Part shown: piece by piece, positions 15,326 to 22,226 of the stretch
Position numbering within the stretch: the stretch's first letter is position 1
Layout: every line of letters begins with the position of its first letter
Source of the DNA: JBHHXR01 sp046757205
Lineage (GTDB): Bacteria; Pseudomonadota; Alphaproteobacteria; Rhodobacterales; Rhodobacteraceae
Direction of reading: 5' to 3'
Assembly: GCA_046757205.1 (NCBI GenBank)
Contig: JBHHXR010000026.1
Coordinates: forward strand, 1 to 22,226
Length of the DNA stretch: 22,226 nucleotides
Translations under genes and position numbers: made by a program
Notes under the pieces: generated by a model
Told to the model about the DNA's origin: nothing
Seen by the model: only the letters and a program-made list of their open reading frames with translations
The model's database searches: none

Positions 15326-16228
15326 ATGACAGAGAACCTGCAAATTTACACGGAATTTTTCGGGCTGGGCGCGCGACCGTTCACGCTCCTGCCCGACCCC
15401 GATTTCATTTATTGGTCCGACGCGCATCAGCGTGCCTACACGATGCTGGAGTACGGGCTGATTACGCATGCGCCGATCACCGTCATCACCGGCGAGATCG
15501 GCGCAGGCAAGACCACGCTGCTGCGTGAACTGCTGAAGAAATGCCCCGATGACCTGACGGTCGGACTGGTCTCGAACGCCGCCGCCGACCGTGGCGAAAT
15601 GCTGCACTGGGTGATGATGGCCCTGGACCAGTCGGTCGATCCGGAACTCTCCTACGTTCAGACATTCCAGCGGTTCCAGAACTTTCTGATCGAGGAATAC
15701 GCGGCCGGCCGGAGAACCGTTCTGATTTTCGACGAGGCCCAGAATCTCACCGTGGAATCCCTCGAAGAGCTGCGGATGTATTCCAACATCAACGCCGATC
15801 AGGACGAGTTGCTCCAACTGGTCCTCGTCGGGCAGCCGCAACTGGTCGATCTCCTGAACGACCCGCGTCTGGTTCAGTTCGCGCAGAGGGTGGTCGCCGA
15901 GTTCCATCTGCCGAACATGACGGATGCCGCCGTCGAGGCCTATATCCGTCACCGCATGGCGGTTGCCGGCGCCAAGCGGCAGGTATTCACCGCCGCCGCC
16001 TGCCGGGAAATCTTCGAGGCCTCGAACGGAACGCCGCGGCTGGTCAACCAGGTATGCGATTTCGCGCTGGTCTATGCCTATTCGCTCGGCCGCAAGACAG
16101 TGGACGACGCAATCGTGAAGCGCGTCCTGAAGGACCGCAGACGGTTTGGGGTTCTACGCCGGCAGCCGCCCCAGGATGGAAGAGAGCTGCCGCCCAACGC
16201 AGTAAGTATCGTCTCAGACAGACGTTGA
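15326..16228 (+). CDS. exosortase-locus AAA+ ATPase, ExeA/GspA-like
   Basis: The 300-residue protein matches the ExeA-like ATPases encoded in exosortase polysaccharide loci (annotated as XrtA-associated ATPase or putative secretion ATPase). It opens with YTEFFGLGARPFTLLPDP (8-25), the usual start of this family. Walker A is GEIGAGKTT (56-64), Walker B is VLIFDEAQ (132-139), a sensor region reads LVLVGQP (165-171), and GTPRLVNQVCDFAL (235-248) is typical of the lid. No signal or membrane segment is seen, so it should be cytoplasmic. It is the first gene of an operon with the chain-length protein 16 bases downstream. Its exact role is not established; coupling ATP use to polymer secretion is inferred. 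Confidence 0.9.
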   Translation: MTENLQIYTEFFGLGARPFTLLPDPDFIYWSDAHQRAYTMLEYGLITHAPITVITGEIGAGKTTLLRELLKKCPDDLTVGLVSNAAADRGEMLHWVMMALDQSVDPELSYVQTFQRFQNFLIEEYAAGRRTVLIFDEAQNLTVESLEELRMYSNINADQDELLQLVLVGQPQLVDLLNDPRLVQFAQRVVAEFHLPNMTDAAVEAYIRHRMAVAGAKRQVFTAAACREIFEASNGTPRLVNQVCDFALVYAYSLGRKTVDDAIVKRVLKDRRRFGVLRRQPPQDGRELPPNAVSIVSDRR

Positions 16229-16244
16229 TGTTACGAGTCCAAAG

Positions 16245-17837
16245 ATGAACAGTTCCGATCTCCGATTCTATCTCAGGATCTTCGCCCGGCGCCTGCCGCT
16301 GATAATAATCGTCTGGCTGCTGGGCACCGCCGTCGCCGTGTCCATAGCCTACCTGTTGCCGCCGGTATTCAGGGCCAAGGCGACCATTCTGGTGCAATCG
16401 CAGCAGATCCCGGGGAACCTGGCGCAGACCACCGTTCCAATCAGCGCCGTCGAGCAGATACAGATTCTGCGGCAGCGGCTTCTGACCCGCGAGAACATGC
16501 TCGAGATCGCCGACCAGTTCCATATTTACGACGACAGGCCAAACCTGACCCGCTCGGCCATCGTGGACGACATGCGCCTCAATACCAGCTTCGCGAACCT
16601 GCGGCTGGCAAATTTCGGCACCGGCGGCCGGAACAGCCCGGGCGGCGCCACGGCATTCGAGATATCCTTTGCCGCGCATTCCCCGTCACTGTCGTCTCAG
16701 GTGACGAACGAGTTCGTCACCCGCGTGCTTGAGAGGAATGTGGCGCTGCGAACGGAAAGGGCCACCGAGACGCTGGATTTCTTCGAACAGGAGACCGAGC
16801 GTCTGGCAAAGGAACTCGCCAGAACCGAAGCGAAGATTCTGGAATTCAAGAGGGAAAACGCCGGCGCCCTGCCCAGCACGCTGACTTTCCGGCAGTCTCA
16901 GGTGTCGGCGCTGCAAAACCGCCTCATGCAACTGGAAAGCAGTGAAGCTTCGCTGCGCCAGACGGTTTACCTTGCCGAACAGGCGCTGGCCAATCCGCTG
17001 CGGGCGGCCTCCCAGGCTCCGAAAACGAAAAACCAGCAATTGCTGGAAAAACTCAAGACCCAACGGGCCCAGCAACTCGCCGTTTACAGCAGCACGCATC
17101 CGTCGATCATATCGCTGGAAAGTCAGATAAAGGCGCTCGAAAAAGTCGTAAGTCAGGAAATTCTGGACGCGGCAAAGAATCCTCAGGCCTCCGCGCTTCC
17201 GGGGAACCAGTCGCTGGTTAATCTGAAGACGCAACTCGACCTGATCCTGAACCAGAAGGAATTCGTGAACGCGCAAATCATCGACCTGAAGAAGTCGATC
17301 GACGATACGCCGAGGGTCGAGGTCGAACTGAACAACCTGAACCGCGAATACGCGAACCTCCAGAACCAGTACAACGCCAACCGCTCCAGCAGCGCCCAGG
17401 CGGCGACCGGCGAACGCATCGAACTGCGGCAGAAGGGCCAGCGTTTCGAAGTCGTCGAACAGGCAACGCCTCCGGAGGCGCCGGAGAGCCCGAACCGGAT
17501 AGCGATCGCGGTCGGCGGCAGTTTCGGCGGTTTCGGCTTGGGTATCGCGATCGTAATGCTTCTGGAGTTTCTGAACAGCAGCGTACGTCGGCCGGCCGAA
17601 CTGATTTCGAAGCTCAACATCCAGCCCCTGGCGACAATCCCGTATATCGTGACGAGACGCGAACGTTCGCGCAAGCGCTTCGCCTTTGTCACCGTGCTGT
17701 TTCTGGTCGGGGTCACGGTGCCCGCATCGCTCTATGCGGTGCATTACTATTACCTGCCGATCGATCTGCTGCTGCAGAATGCGATCAACAAGATCGGACT
17801 TGAGGACCTTGTGGCCCGAATGGGCGGGCAAGGTTGA
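16245..17837 (+). CDS. Wzz/GumC-type polysaccharide chain-length determinant
   Basis: This 530-residue inner-membrane protein is a polysaccharide co-polymerase of the kind seen in exosortase loci. One membrane segment lies at about 17-38, then a Wzz domain. A long periplasmic part is predicted to be coiled coil at about 170-245, 265-310 and 325-400. A proline-rich PPEAPESP (409-416) precedes a second membrane segment at about 418-438. A third hydrophobic stretch, at about 479-501, is extra to the usual two-segment Wzz plan, and the chain ends about 30 residues later. No kinase domain is fused; the separate kinase is the next gene, 52 bases on. It should control polymer length with that kinase. 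Confidence 0.9.
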   Translation: MNSSDLRFYLRIFARRLPLIIIVWLLGTAVAVSIAYLLPPVFRAKATILVQSQQIPGNLAQTTVPISAVEQIQILRQRLLTRENMLEIADQFHIYDDRPNLTRSAIVDDMRLNTSFANLRLANFGTGGRNSPGGATAFEISFAAHSPSLSSQVTNEFVTRVLERNVALRTERATETLDFFEQETERLAKELARTEAKILEFKRENAGALPSTLTFRQSQVSALQNRLMQLESSEASLRQTVYLAEQALANPLRAASQAPKTKNQQLLEKLKTQRAQQLAVYSSTHPSIISLESQIKALEKVVSQEILDAAKNPQASALPGNQSLVNLKTQLDLILNQKEFVNAQIIDLKKSIDDTPRVEVELNNLNREYANLQNQYNANRSSSAQAATGERIELRQKGQRFEVVEQATPPEAPESPNRIAIAVGGSFGGFGLGIAIVMLLEFLNSSVRRPAELISKLNIQPLATIPYIVTRRERSRKRFAFVTVLFLVGVTVPASLYAVHYYYLPIDLLLQNAINKIGLEDLVARMGGQG

Positions 17838-17889
17838 GCTATGGAGTGTGTAATGAGTAGGAAGGCCCGGGCAGGAGGCCGGAGAGATC

Positions 17890-18720
17890 ATGGAAAGAAT
17901 TAGGAAAGCTATCGAGAAGGCGCGGCACGAGCGTGTCGAGACGACGCCTCTCAAACCCGTCCGCAGCCCCCTGGCGACGGCGCGCGACACCGCGCCGCGC
18001 ATCGACGATGTAAACGAACGCTGGAGCGCGCTTCCGGCCTTTGCGCCCGATCCCCGAACCGTCAGGCGCGGCCGCATCGTCACGATCGAGCAGGAGGATC
18101 CGGCCTTCCTGTCTTTCGACAAGCTGCGAACCAAGCTGCTGACCACGCTTCGCCAGAACAACTGGACCAGTGTCGGCGTGACATCCGCCACACCCGAATG
18201 CGGCAAGACCGTACTGGCGGTAAATCTTGCCTTCAGCCTGTCTCGTCAGCCGGAAACACGCACCGTTCTGGTCGATTTGGATCTGCGGCGCCCTGCCATA
18301 GCCAACCTTCTGCGCGTCGAAACCGGCCATTCCGTCGCCACCGTCATGGCGGGCAAAGCCTCGTGGAAGGATCACATGGTGCGGTTCGGCGGCAATCTGG
18401 CCATCGCCACAAACAACCTGACGGTAAAAGCCTCTGCAGAACTGCTGCAGACCAGGCGCGCGGCGCGGGCGTTCGAGCAACTCAGGGAAACCTACCAGCC
18501 CGACGTCATCATCGCCGACTTGCCGCCGATGCTGTCCACCGACGACGTGATGAGCTTCCTGCCCAATGTCGACTGCATGTTGCTTGTTGCCGCCGCCGGG
18601 GCATCGACGATCGATCAGGTCGACGATTGCGAGCGCCAGCTCGCCGAACAGTCTCATGTGGCCGGTGTCGTGCTGAACAAGTACCGGTACGGCCAGGACG
18701 AGGACAGTTACTACTACTGA
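17890..18720 (+). CDS. CpsD/CapB-family tyrosine autokinase
   Basis: The 276-residue protein is a cytoplasmic bacterial tyrosine kinase partner of the Wzz protein encoded just upstream. A basic N-terminal helix (1-15) and linker lead to the ATPase core. Walker A reads TPECGKT (101-107), Walker A' is VLVDLDLRRP (126-135) and Walker B is VIIADLPP (206-213). The tail contains Tyr266 and ends in YYY (274-276), the tyrosine cluster these kinases phosphorylate on neighbouring subunits. Homologs usually have PGEGKT or PGCGKT in the P-loop; here the first glycine is Glu103. GGAGAG (17881-17886) precedes the ATG by three bases. It is probably the last gene of the operon. Confidence 0.92.
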   Translation: MERIRKAIEKARHERVETTPLKPVRSPLATARDTAPRIDDVNERWSALPAFAPDPRTVRRGRIVTIEQEDPAFLSFDKLRTKLLTTLRQNNWTSVGVTSATPECGKTVLAVNLAFSLSRQPETRTVLVDLDLRRPAIANLLRVETGHSVATVMAGKASWKDHMVRFGGNLAIATNNLTVKASAELLQTRRAARAFEQLRETYQPDVIIADLPPMLSTDDVMSFLPNVDCMLLVAAAGASTIDQVDDCERQLAEQSHVAGVVLNKYRYGQDEDSYYY

Positions 18721-18731
18721 AACGCCAGACC

Positions 18732-18811
18732 AAGGCTTGCGCGGGCGCGGCAGGCATGCCTGAATCGCGCCATGACGACGTGGCGCCAACCGCCGGCCGC
18801 AAGCCTTTTTT
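18732..18811 (+). terminator. long branched stem with T6 after the kinase gene, overlapping the next ORF
   Basis: AAGGCTTGCG (18732-18741) and CGCAAGCCTT (18798-18807) are perfect ten-base complements, and T6 spans 18806-18811. Inside, GGCGCG (18744-18749) can pair with CGCGCC (18766-18771) around the perfect palindrome CAGGCATGCCTG (18751-18762). A terminator-like closing stem plus T tract after the kinase stop fits the end of the operon. The 3' arm lies within the start of the acetyltransferase gene, so it may attenuate or couple that gene instead. Confidence 0.45.
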
Positions 18812-19524
18812 CCTGCCTCGACCGGACATGGCCGGCGCTTGAATTCCGTGCCGTCGGCCCGTGGACCGTACGTTCCGGCGGCGGCGGCGGACAGCGGGTT
18901 TCAGCCGCGACGCTGGATTCCGCGCTGGCGGCCTGCCGGGAAGATCCGATGGCGCTGGCCGAGCGCGAGATGCGGCTTCTGGGCCAGCCGGCGCTCTTCA
19001 TGGTCAAGGACGGGCAGGTGGGGCTCGACCGGGCGCTGGCAAACCGGCGCTACCGGGTCGTCGATCCCGTGGCGGTGCTGGCGGCGCCGGCCGGGAAACC
19101 AGCCGGGGCGCTACCGCAGTCCGGTCAGGCGGTTTTCTGCGCCGAACCGACTTCGGCGCTTCGGGAAATCTGGGCGGCCGGCGGCGTCGGACCGGCAAGG
19201 CTCGCTGTCATGCACCGTGTGAGAGCCCCCAAGGCGTACCTGCTCGGCCGGTACCGGAACGGACCGGCGGCGGCGGCCTTCGTCGCACTTCATGACGGCA
19301 TCGCGATGCTGCACGCGCTGGAGGTCGGCCCGGCTTTCCGGCGGCGCGGGGTCGGGCGGATGATGTCGGCGGCGGCGGCGGGGTGGGCACACGCTCAAGG
19401 GGCGCATACTCTGGCGCTTCTGGTGCTCCGCGCCAACGCCGCAGCGATCGGCCTTTACAAGGGGATGGGCTTGGTGGAATGCGCGGCGTATCACTACCGG
19501 AAGAAACTGGAGCGGACGAAATGA
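18772..19524 (+). CDS. GNAT-family N-acetyltransferase
   Basis: The 250-residue protein has a clear GNAT fold in its C-terminal half. AMLHALEVGPAFRRRGVGRM (178-197) is motif A, with the acetyl-CoA loop RRRGVGR (190-196). Then come AALLVLRAN-like motif B residues (214-222) and AIGLYKGMGL (225-234). The N-terminal half (about 15-125) contains TWPALEF, GPWTVRSGGGGG and LLGQPALFMV. These resemble the first domain of two-domain GNAT proteins common in alphaproteobacteria. That conservation places the start near 18772, although no Shine-Dalgarno is seen and the first codons lie within the stem structure described separately. The stop overlaps the next start in an ATGA. The substrate is unknown. Confidence 0.85.
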   Translation: MTTWRQPPAASLFSCLDRTWPALEFRAVGPWTVRSGGGGGQRVSAATLDSALAACREDPMALAEREMRLLGQPALFMVKDGQVGLDRALANRRYRVVDPVAVLAAPAGKPAGALPQSGQAVFCAEPTSALREIWAAGGVGPARLAVMHRVRAPKAYLLGRYRNGPAAAAFVALHDGIAMLHALEVGPAFRRRGVGRMMSAAAAGWAHAQGAHTLALLVLRANAAAIGLYKGMGLVECAAYHYRKKLERTK

Positions 19525-20093
19525 CCAACAAAGAACTGCCGACTGCGCTCGACCTTCCCCCGACCGATCCTCTGCCCGAGGCGACAGAAAAGTATTTCCG
19601 CGTCTGCAAGGAAAAACTCGGCCTGATACCGAACGTCCTTCTGGCCTACGCCTTCGACATCGACAAGCTCGATGCCTTTACCGCGCTCTACAACGACGTG
19701 ATGCTCGCCGACAGCGGCCTTTCCAAGCTCGAACGGGAAATGATCGCGGTGGCGGTCAGCTCGGTCAATCACTGCCATTATTGCCTGGTGGCACACGGCG
19801 CCGCCGTGCGCACGCTGTCCGGCGATCCGGCGCTGGGCGAGACGCTGGCGGCGAACTACCGGGCGGCCAATCTGTCGCATCGGCGCGTCGCGATGCTCGA
19901 TTTCGCCGTCCTGATGACGGAAGCGAGTTGGAAGATCACCGAGGACGACCGGCAGCGGCTTCGCGACGCCGGCTTTTCCGACAGGGACATCTGGGACATA
20001 GCGGCGGTCGCCTCGTTCTTCAACATGTCGAACCGCATGGCCTCCGCCGTCGCCATGCGGCCAAACCCGGAATATCACGCTCAGGCACGCTGA
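19521..20093 (+). CDS. AhpD-like (carboxymuconolactone decarboxylase family) peroxidase-related protein
   Basis: This 190-residue protein belongs to the AhpD-like, uncharacterised peroxidase-related family. The alkylhydroperoxidase core motif is complete: Glu73, Cys85, Cys88 and His92, spaced E-x11-C-x2-C-x3-H within EREMIAVAVSSVNHCHYCLVAH, the CxxC being the redox pair. IPNVLLAYAF (36-45) and FFNMSNRMA (166-174) are also typical. It is translationally coupled to the acetyltransferase by an ATGA overlap; the frame is open further upstream, but that region codes for the acetyltransferase. A role in removing organic peroxides is inferred from the family; the physiological reductant is unknown. 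Confidence 0.9.
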   Translation: MTNKELPTALDLPPTDPLPEATEKYFRVCKEKLGLIPNVLLAYAFDIDKLDAFTALYNDVMLADSGLSKLEREMIAVAVSSVNHCHYCLVAHGAAVRTLSGDPALGETLAANYRAANLSHRRVAMLDFAVLMTEASWKITEDDRQRLRDAGFSDRDIWDIAAVASFFNMSNRMASAVAMRPNPEYHAQAR

Positions 20094-20129
20094 GCTTGCC
20101 TCGGGCAGGTGTGTGGCCTAGAACCAGAA

Positions 20130-20142
20130 GTTATATTGTAAC
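20130..20142. promoter_or_regulatory. Zur box upstream of zur-znuCB
   Basis: GTTATATTGTAAC is a near-perfect dyad (one mismatched pair) of the GTTATA-N-TATAAC type bound by alphaproteobacterial Zur proteins. It ends 13 bases before the zur ATG and sits in an otherwise GC-rich stretch, so the A/T-rich core stands out. Binding here would block transcription of zur, znuC and znuB when zinc is plentiful. The TATATT within it may also serve as the -10. Confidence 0.75.
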
Positions 20143-20155
20143 CGGAGACTGACGA

Positions 20156-20605
20156 ATGGCCGTAGCCTGCGCGGACTGCCGGCGCCAGCAATCGGCGATC
20201 GGGGCTCTCGCCGCCCGCGGTGTAAGGCTTACCGGCCTGCGCCGCGACGTCCTGGACGTCCTGCATCACGCGAGAAAGCCTCTCGGGGCCTATGATCTCT
20301 ACGAAGTGCTGAAATACGATGACCGGGCCTCGGCGCCGCCGGCGGTCTACAGGGTGCTGGATTTCCTCGTCGGCCAAGGGCTCGCGCACAAGCTTCAGAC
20401 GGTCGGCGCCTACACCGCCTGCCACTGCGAACCCGGGACGCACCAGGCGATATTCCACATCTGCCGGAATTGCCGCACCGTGGCCGAGAGCGCGGCCGGC
20501 GACGAACTTGCCGCCCTCGGCGACCGAACATCAGCGATCGGCTTCCGGGCCGAACACCTGACCGTCGAGATCACCGGGCTTTGCAGGGATTGCGCGCAAC
20601 CATGA
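20156..20605 (+). CDS. zur: Fur-family zinc uptake regulator Zur
   Basis: The 149-residue protein is a Fur-superfamily repressor. The winged-helix part includes GVRLTGLRRDVLDVL (22-36), PLGAYDLYEVL (42-52) and PPAVYRVLDFLVGQGL (61-76). The metal-binding part has CHCEPGTHQAIFHICRNC (89-106), with the structural zinc cysteines Cys103 and Cys106 and a second pair, Cys143 and Cys146, near the end. An extra CADC (5-8) lies at the N-terminus. Zur rather than Fur is favoured by the Zur box just upstream and by znuC and znuB directly downstream. GGAGAC (20143-20148) precedes the ATG. The stop overlaps znuC in an ATGA. Confidence 0.92.
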   Translation: MAVACADCRRQQSAIGALAARGVRLTGLRRDVLDVLHHARKPLGAYDLYEVLKYDDRASAPPAVYRVLDFLVGQGLAHKLQTVGAYTACHCEPGTHQAIFHICRNCRTVAESAAGDELAALGDRTSAIGFRAEHLTVEITGLCRDCAQP

Positions 20606-21333
20606 GCGATCCGCTTCTGAAAGTCGACGGCCTGTGCGTTCACGAAGGCAGACGGCACCTTCTGGACAATGTCTCGCTGGAGATTTCCGGCGGAGAAATT
20701 CTGACTGTGATCGGTCCCAACGGCGGCGGCAAGTCGACACTCCTGAAGGCCGTCATCGGTGCTGTCAGGCCGTCCGCGGGAACAATATGGCGCAAGCCCG
20801 GGCTGCGCATCGGATACACGCCGCAGAAGGTACAGCTCGAGCGCACCATGCCGATGCATGTCGACCGGTTTCTTGCACTTTCCGGCAACCTGAAGAAGGG
20901 AGACCGGCAGAAGGTCCTGAATGTCGTCGGCCTGGAAAGCCTCCGGCGCGTGCAGCTCGTCGATCTGTCCGGCGGCGAGTTTCAGCGGGTTCTGCTGGCC
21001 CGCGCCCTGCTGCGTTCGCCGGAGCTTCTTGTCCTCGACGAGCCGACGCAGGGCCTCGACCAACCGGGCGAGGCGAGCTTTTACCGTCTGCTGTCCGATG
21101 TCCGGGCGAAGTCGGGCGCGGCGGTGCTCATGGTCAGCCACGACCTGCATGTGGTCATGGCGCGATCGGACCGGGTGATCTGCCTGAACGGCCATGTCTG
21201 TTGCTCGGGCCTGCCGGAAACCGTATCCGCCGATCCGTCCTACAAGGAACTGTTCGGCGATCGCGCCGATCTGGCGATCTATCATCACGAACATGACCAT
21301 TCCCATTTTCACGGGAATCACCGGCATGGATGA
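20602..21333 (+). CDS. znuC: zinc ABC transporter ATP-binding protein
   Basis: ZnuC powers high-affinity zinc import through ZnuB. The 243-residue protein has Walker A GPNGGGKST (38-46), Q-loop PQ (74-75), the ABC signature LSGGE (122-126), Walker B LLVLDEP (142-148) and the switch His180 in MVSHD. It ends with a histidine-rich tail, HHEHDHSHFHGNHRH (228-242), which can bind zinc and is common in ZnuC. The frame is open upstream, but the ATG at 20602 overlaps the zur stop and matches the family start. Co-transcribed with zur and znuB. Confidence 0.95.
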   Translation: MSDPLLKVDGLCVHEGRRHLLDNVSLEISGGEILTVIGPNGGGKSTLLKAVIGAVRPSAGTIWRKPGLRIGYTPQKVQLERTMPMHVDRFLALSGNLKKGDRQKVLNVVGLESLRRVQLVDLSGGEFQRVLLARALLRSPELLVLDEPTQGLDQPGEASFYRLLSDVRAKSGAAVLMVSHDLHVVMARSDRVICLNGHVCCSGLPETVSADPSYKELFGDRADLAIYHHEHDHSHFHGNHRHG

Positions 21334-22114
21334 TTTTCTGCTTCGCGCGGCGCTCGCCGGCGCCGCCATAGCCGTGGCGGCGGCGCCGCTGGGCTGTCTG
21401 GTGGTCTGGCGGCGCATGGCGTATTTCGGCGACGCCACCGCGCACGCGGCGATTCTCGGCGTTGCGCTGGGACTGGCCCTTTCGCTGCCGGTGATGCTCG
21501 GGGTCGTCATGGTCGCGGCGGCGCTGGCGGTGGCGATCACCTACTCGGGCGTGCACTCGCGTTTCGCGATGGACACGGTTCTGGGGGTCTTCGCCCACTG
21601 CGCGCTGGCGAGCGGTCTGGTTTTGGCCGCCGTCCTGCCCGGCGTGCGGATAAACTTGCTTGAAACCCTGCTCGGCGACATACTTTCGGTAACGGCCGCC
21701 GACGTCGCCACCATCTGGGCGGGCGCGGTCGGCATCTTAATGGTCTGGGGCCTGCGCGGACGGCGGCTGGTGAACATGACGCTGAGCCCGGAACTCGCGG
21801 TGGCGGAAGGTGGCTCGGCGGTCCAGGACCGGCTTCTCTTCTCGCTCTGCCTGGCGGTTTTCGTCGCTCTGGCGATGAAGCTGGTGGGGGTCCTGCTGAT
21901 AACCGCGATGCTCATCCTGCCGGCCGCCGCCGCCCGGCCGCTTTCGCGCACGCCGGAACAGATGGTCGGTCTGGCGGCGGTGATCGGGCTCGTCAGCGTT
22001 GGCGCCGGCCTGGCGCTGTCATGGTTCCACGATACGCCCGCCGGTCCGTCGATCATCGTCGCGGCCGGTGCCGTGTTCCTGCTGACCAACGGTATCGCGC
22101 GCGCGGCCCGATGA
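21326..22114 (+). CDS. znuB: zinc ABC transporter permease
   Basis: ZnuB is the inner-membrane channel of the zinc importer. The 262-residue product is very hydrophobic, with about eight membrane segments. It carries the family features PLGCLVVWRRMAYFGDATAH (21-40) near the start, the LLGDIL loop (115-120) that contacts the ATPase, and LVGVLLITAMLILPAAAARP (186-205). The start at 21326 overlaps the znuC stop by eight bases and matches the usual beginning of ZnuB; an ATG at 21293 in the same frame would add 11 residues that look out of place. The zinc-binding partner ZnuA is not in this window. Confidence 0.95.
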   Translation: MDDFLLRAALAGAAIAVAAAPLGCLVVWRRMAYFGDATAHAAILGVALGLALSLPVMLGVVMVAAALAVAITYSGVHSRFAMDTVLGVFAHCALASGLVLAAVLPGVRINLLETLLGDILSVTAADVATIWAGAVGILMVWGLRGRRLVNMTLSPELAVAEGGSAVQDRLLFSLCLAVFVALAMKLVGVLLITAMLILPAAAARPLSRTPEQMVGLAAVIGLVSVGAGLALSWFHDTPAGPSIIVAAGAVFLLTNGIARAAR

Positions 22115-22120
22115 CGCTGC

Positions 22121-22226
22121 CTACCAGGCGTCCGGTCCCTTGCCTTTGAAATGCTGCGCCAGAAAATCGATGAAGGCGCGGACCTTGGGCTGGGTGTATC
22201 GTCCCGGCGGATAGACGGCGAAAATG
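22121..22226 (-). CDS. LysR-type transcriptional regulator, C-terminal end only
   Basis: Only the last 34 residues are present, read on the minus strand from the window edge to a TAG at 22123-22121. They include AVYPPGRYTQPKVRAFIDFL, followed by AQHF. This is the characteristic end of the LysR effector domain, in the form common in proteobacterial regulators of this type. It is convergent with znuB, with only six bases between the two stop codons. The regulator's target cannot be told from this fragment. Confidence 0.85.
   Translation of the reverse strand, partial: IFAVYPPGRYTQPKVRAFIDFLAQHFKGKGPDAW

Noticed and set aside
18865..19380. GGC/GCG triplet runs in the acetyltransferase gene
   Set aside because: Short runs encoding Gly or Ala in a GC-rich genome; too short to count as a meaningful repeat.

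Overview
This window is high-GC, densely coded chromosomal DNA, most likely from an alphaproteobacterium. The indications are an XrtD-type exosortase fused to EpsI, divergent hemC and hemE genes, a zur-znuC-znuB operon behind a Zur box, and the codon use. I cannot assign a genus. I see no phage, insertion sequence, CRISPR array, tRNA or rRNA.

Region by region: (1) Positions 1-2252 hold a succinate-semialdehyde dehydrogenase (gabD, minus), possibly the start of a further minus-strand gene at the left edge, and a small membrane-anchored protein of unknown function (plus) behind a terminator-like stem-loop. (2) Positions 2370-5696 hold the complete dTDP-L-rhamnose operon, transcribed rfbC-rfbB-rfbD-rfbA on the minus strand with every junction overlapping. 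(3) Positions 5877-12640 hold an exopolysaccharide and exosortase block: a short SLBB export protein and an outer-membrane beta-barrel (plus), then, on the minus strand, a priming sugar transferase, the exosortase/EpsI fusion and a PrsT-like TPR lipoprotein. (4) Positions 13066-15156 hold the divergent housekeeping haem genes hemC (minus) and hemE (plus), which separate the two halves of the polysaccharide locus. (5) Positions 15326-18720 hold an ExeA-like ATPase, a Wzz/GumC-type chain-length protein and a CpsD-type tyrosine autokinase, all plus. (6) Positions 18772-20093 hold a GNAT acetyltransferase translationally coupled to an AhpD-like peroxidase-family protein. (7) Positions 20130-22114 hold a Zur box and zur-znuC-znuB zinc-uptake genes, followed by the C-terminal end of a convergent LysR-type regulator.

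The central biology is a surface-polysaccharide system tied to exosortase protein sorting. The rfb operon supplies dTDP-rhamnose. The PglC/WcaJ-like transferase would load the first sugar on undecaprenyl phosphate. Wzz and the tyrosine kinase would set polymer length. The short SLBB protein and the barrel probably form the outer-membrane exit. The exosortase would process proteins with a C-terminal sorting signal. Missing from the window are Wzx, Wzy, further glycosyltransferases, any sorting-signal substrate and the PrsK/PrsR regulators, so the pathway must be completed elsewhere.

The non-coding observations most worth checking are a 10-bp inverted repeat with a T6 tract overlapping the 5' end of the GNAT gene, a multi-hairpin spacer inside the sugar transferase-exosortase operon, a stem-loop with T6 upstream of the small membrane protein, and a perfect palindrome at the predicted start point of the exosortase operon. 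All sites and structures were found by eye; no folding, alignment or database search was run.
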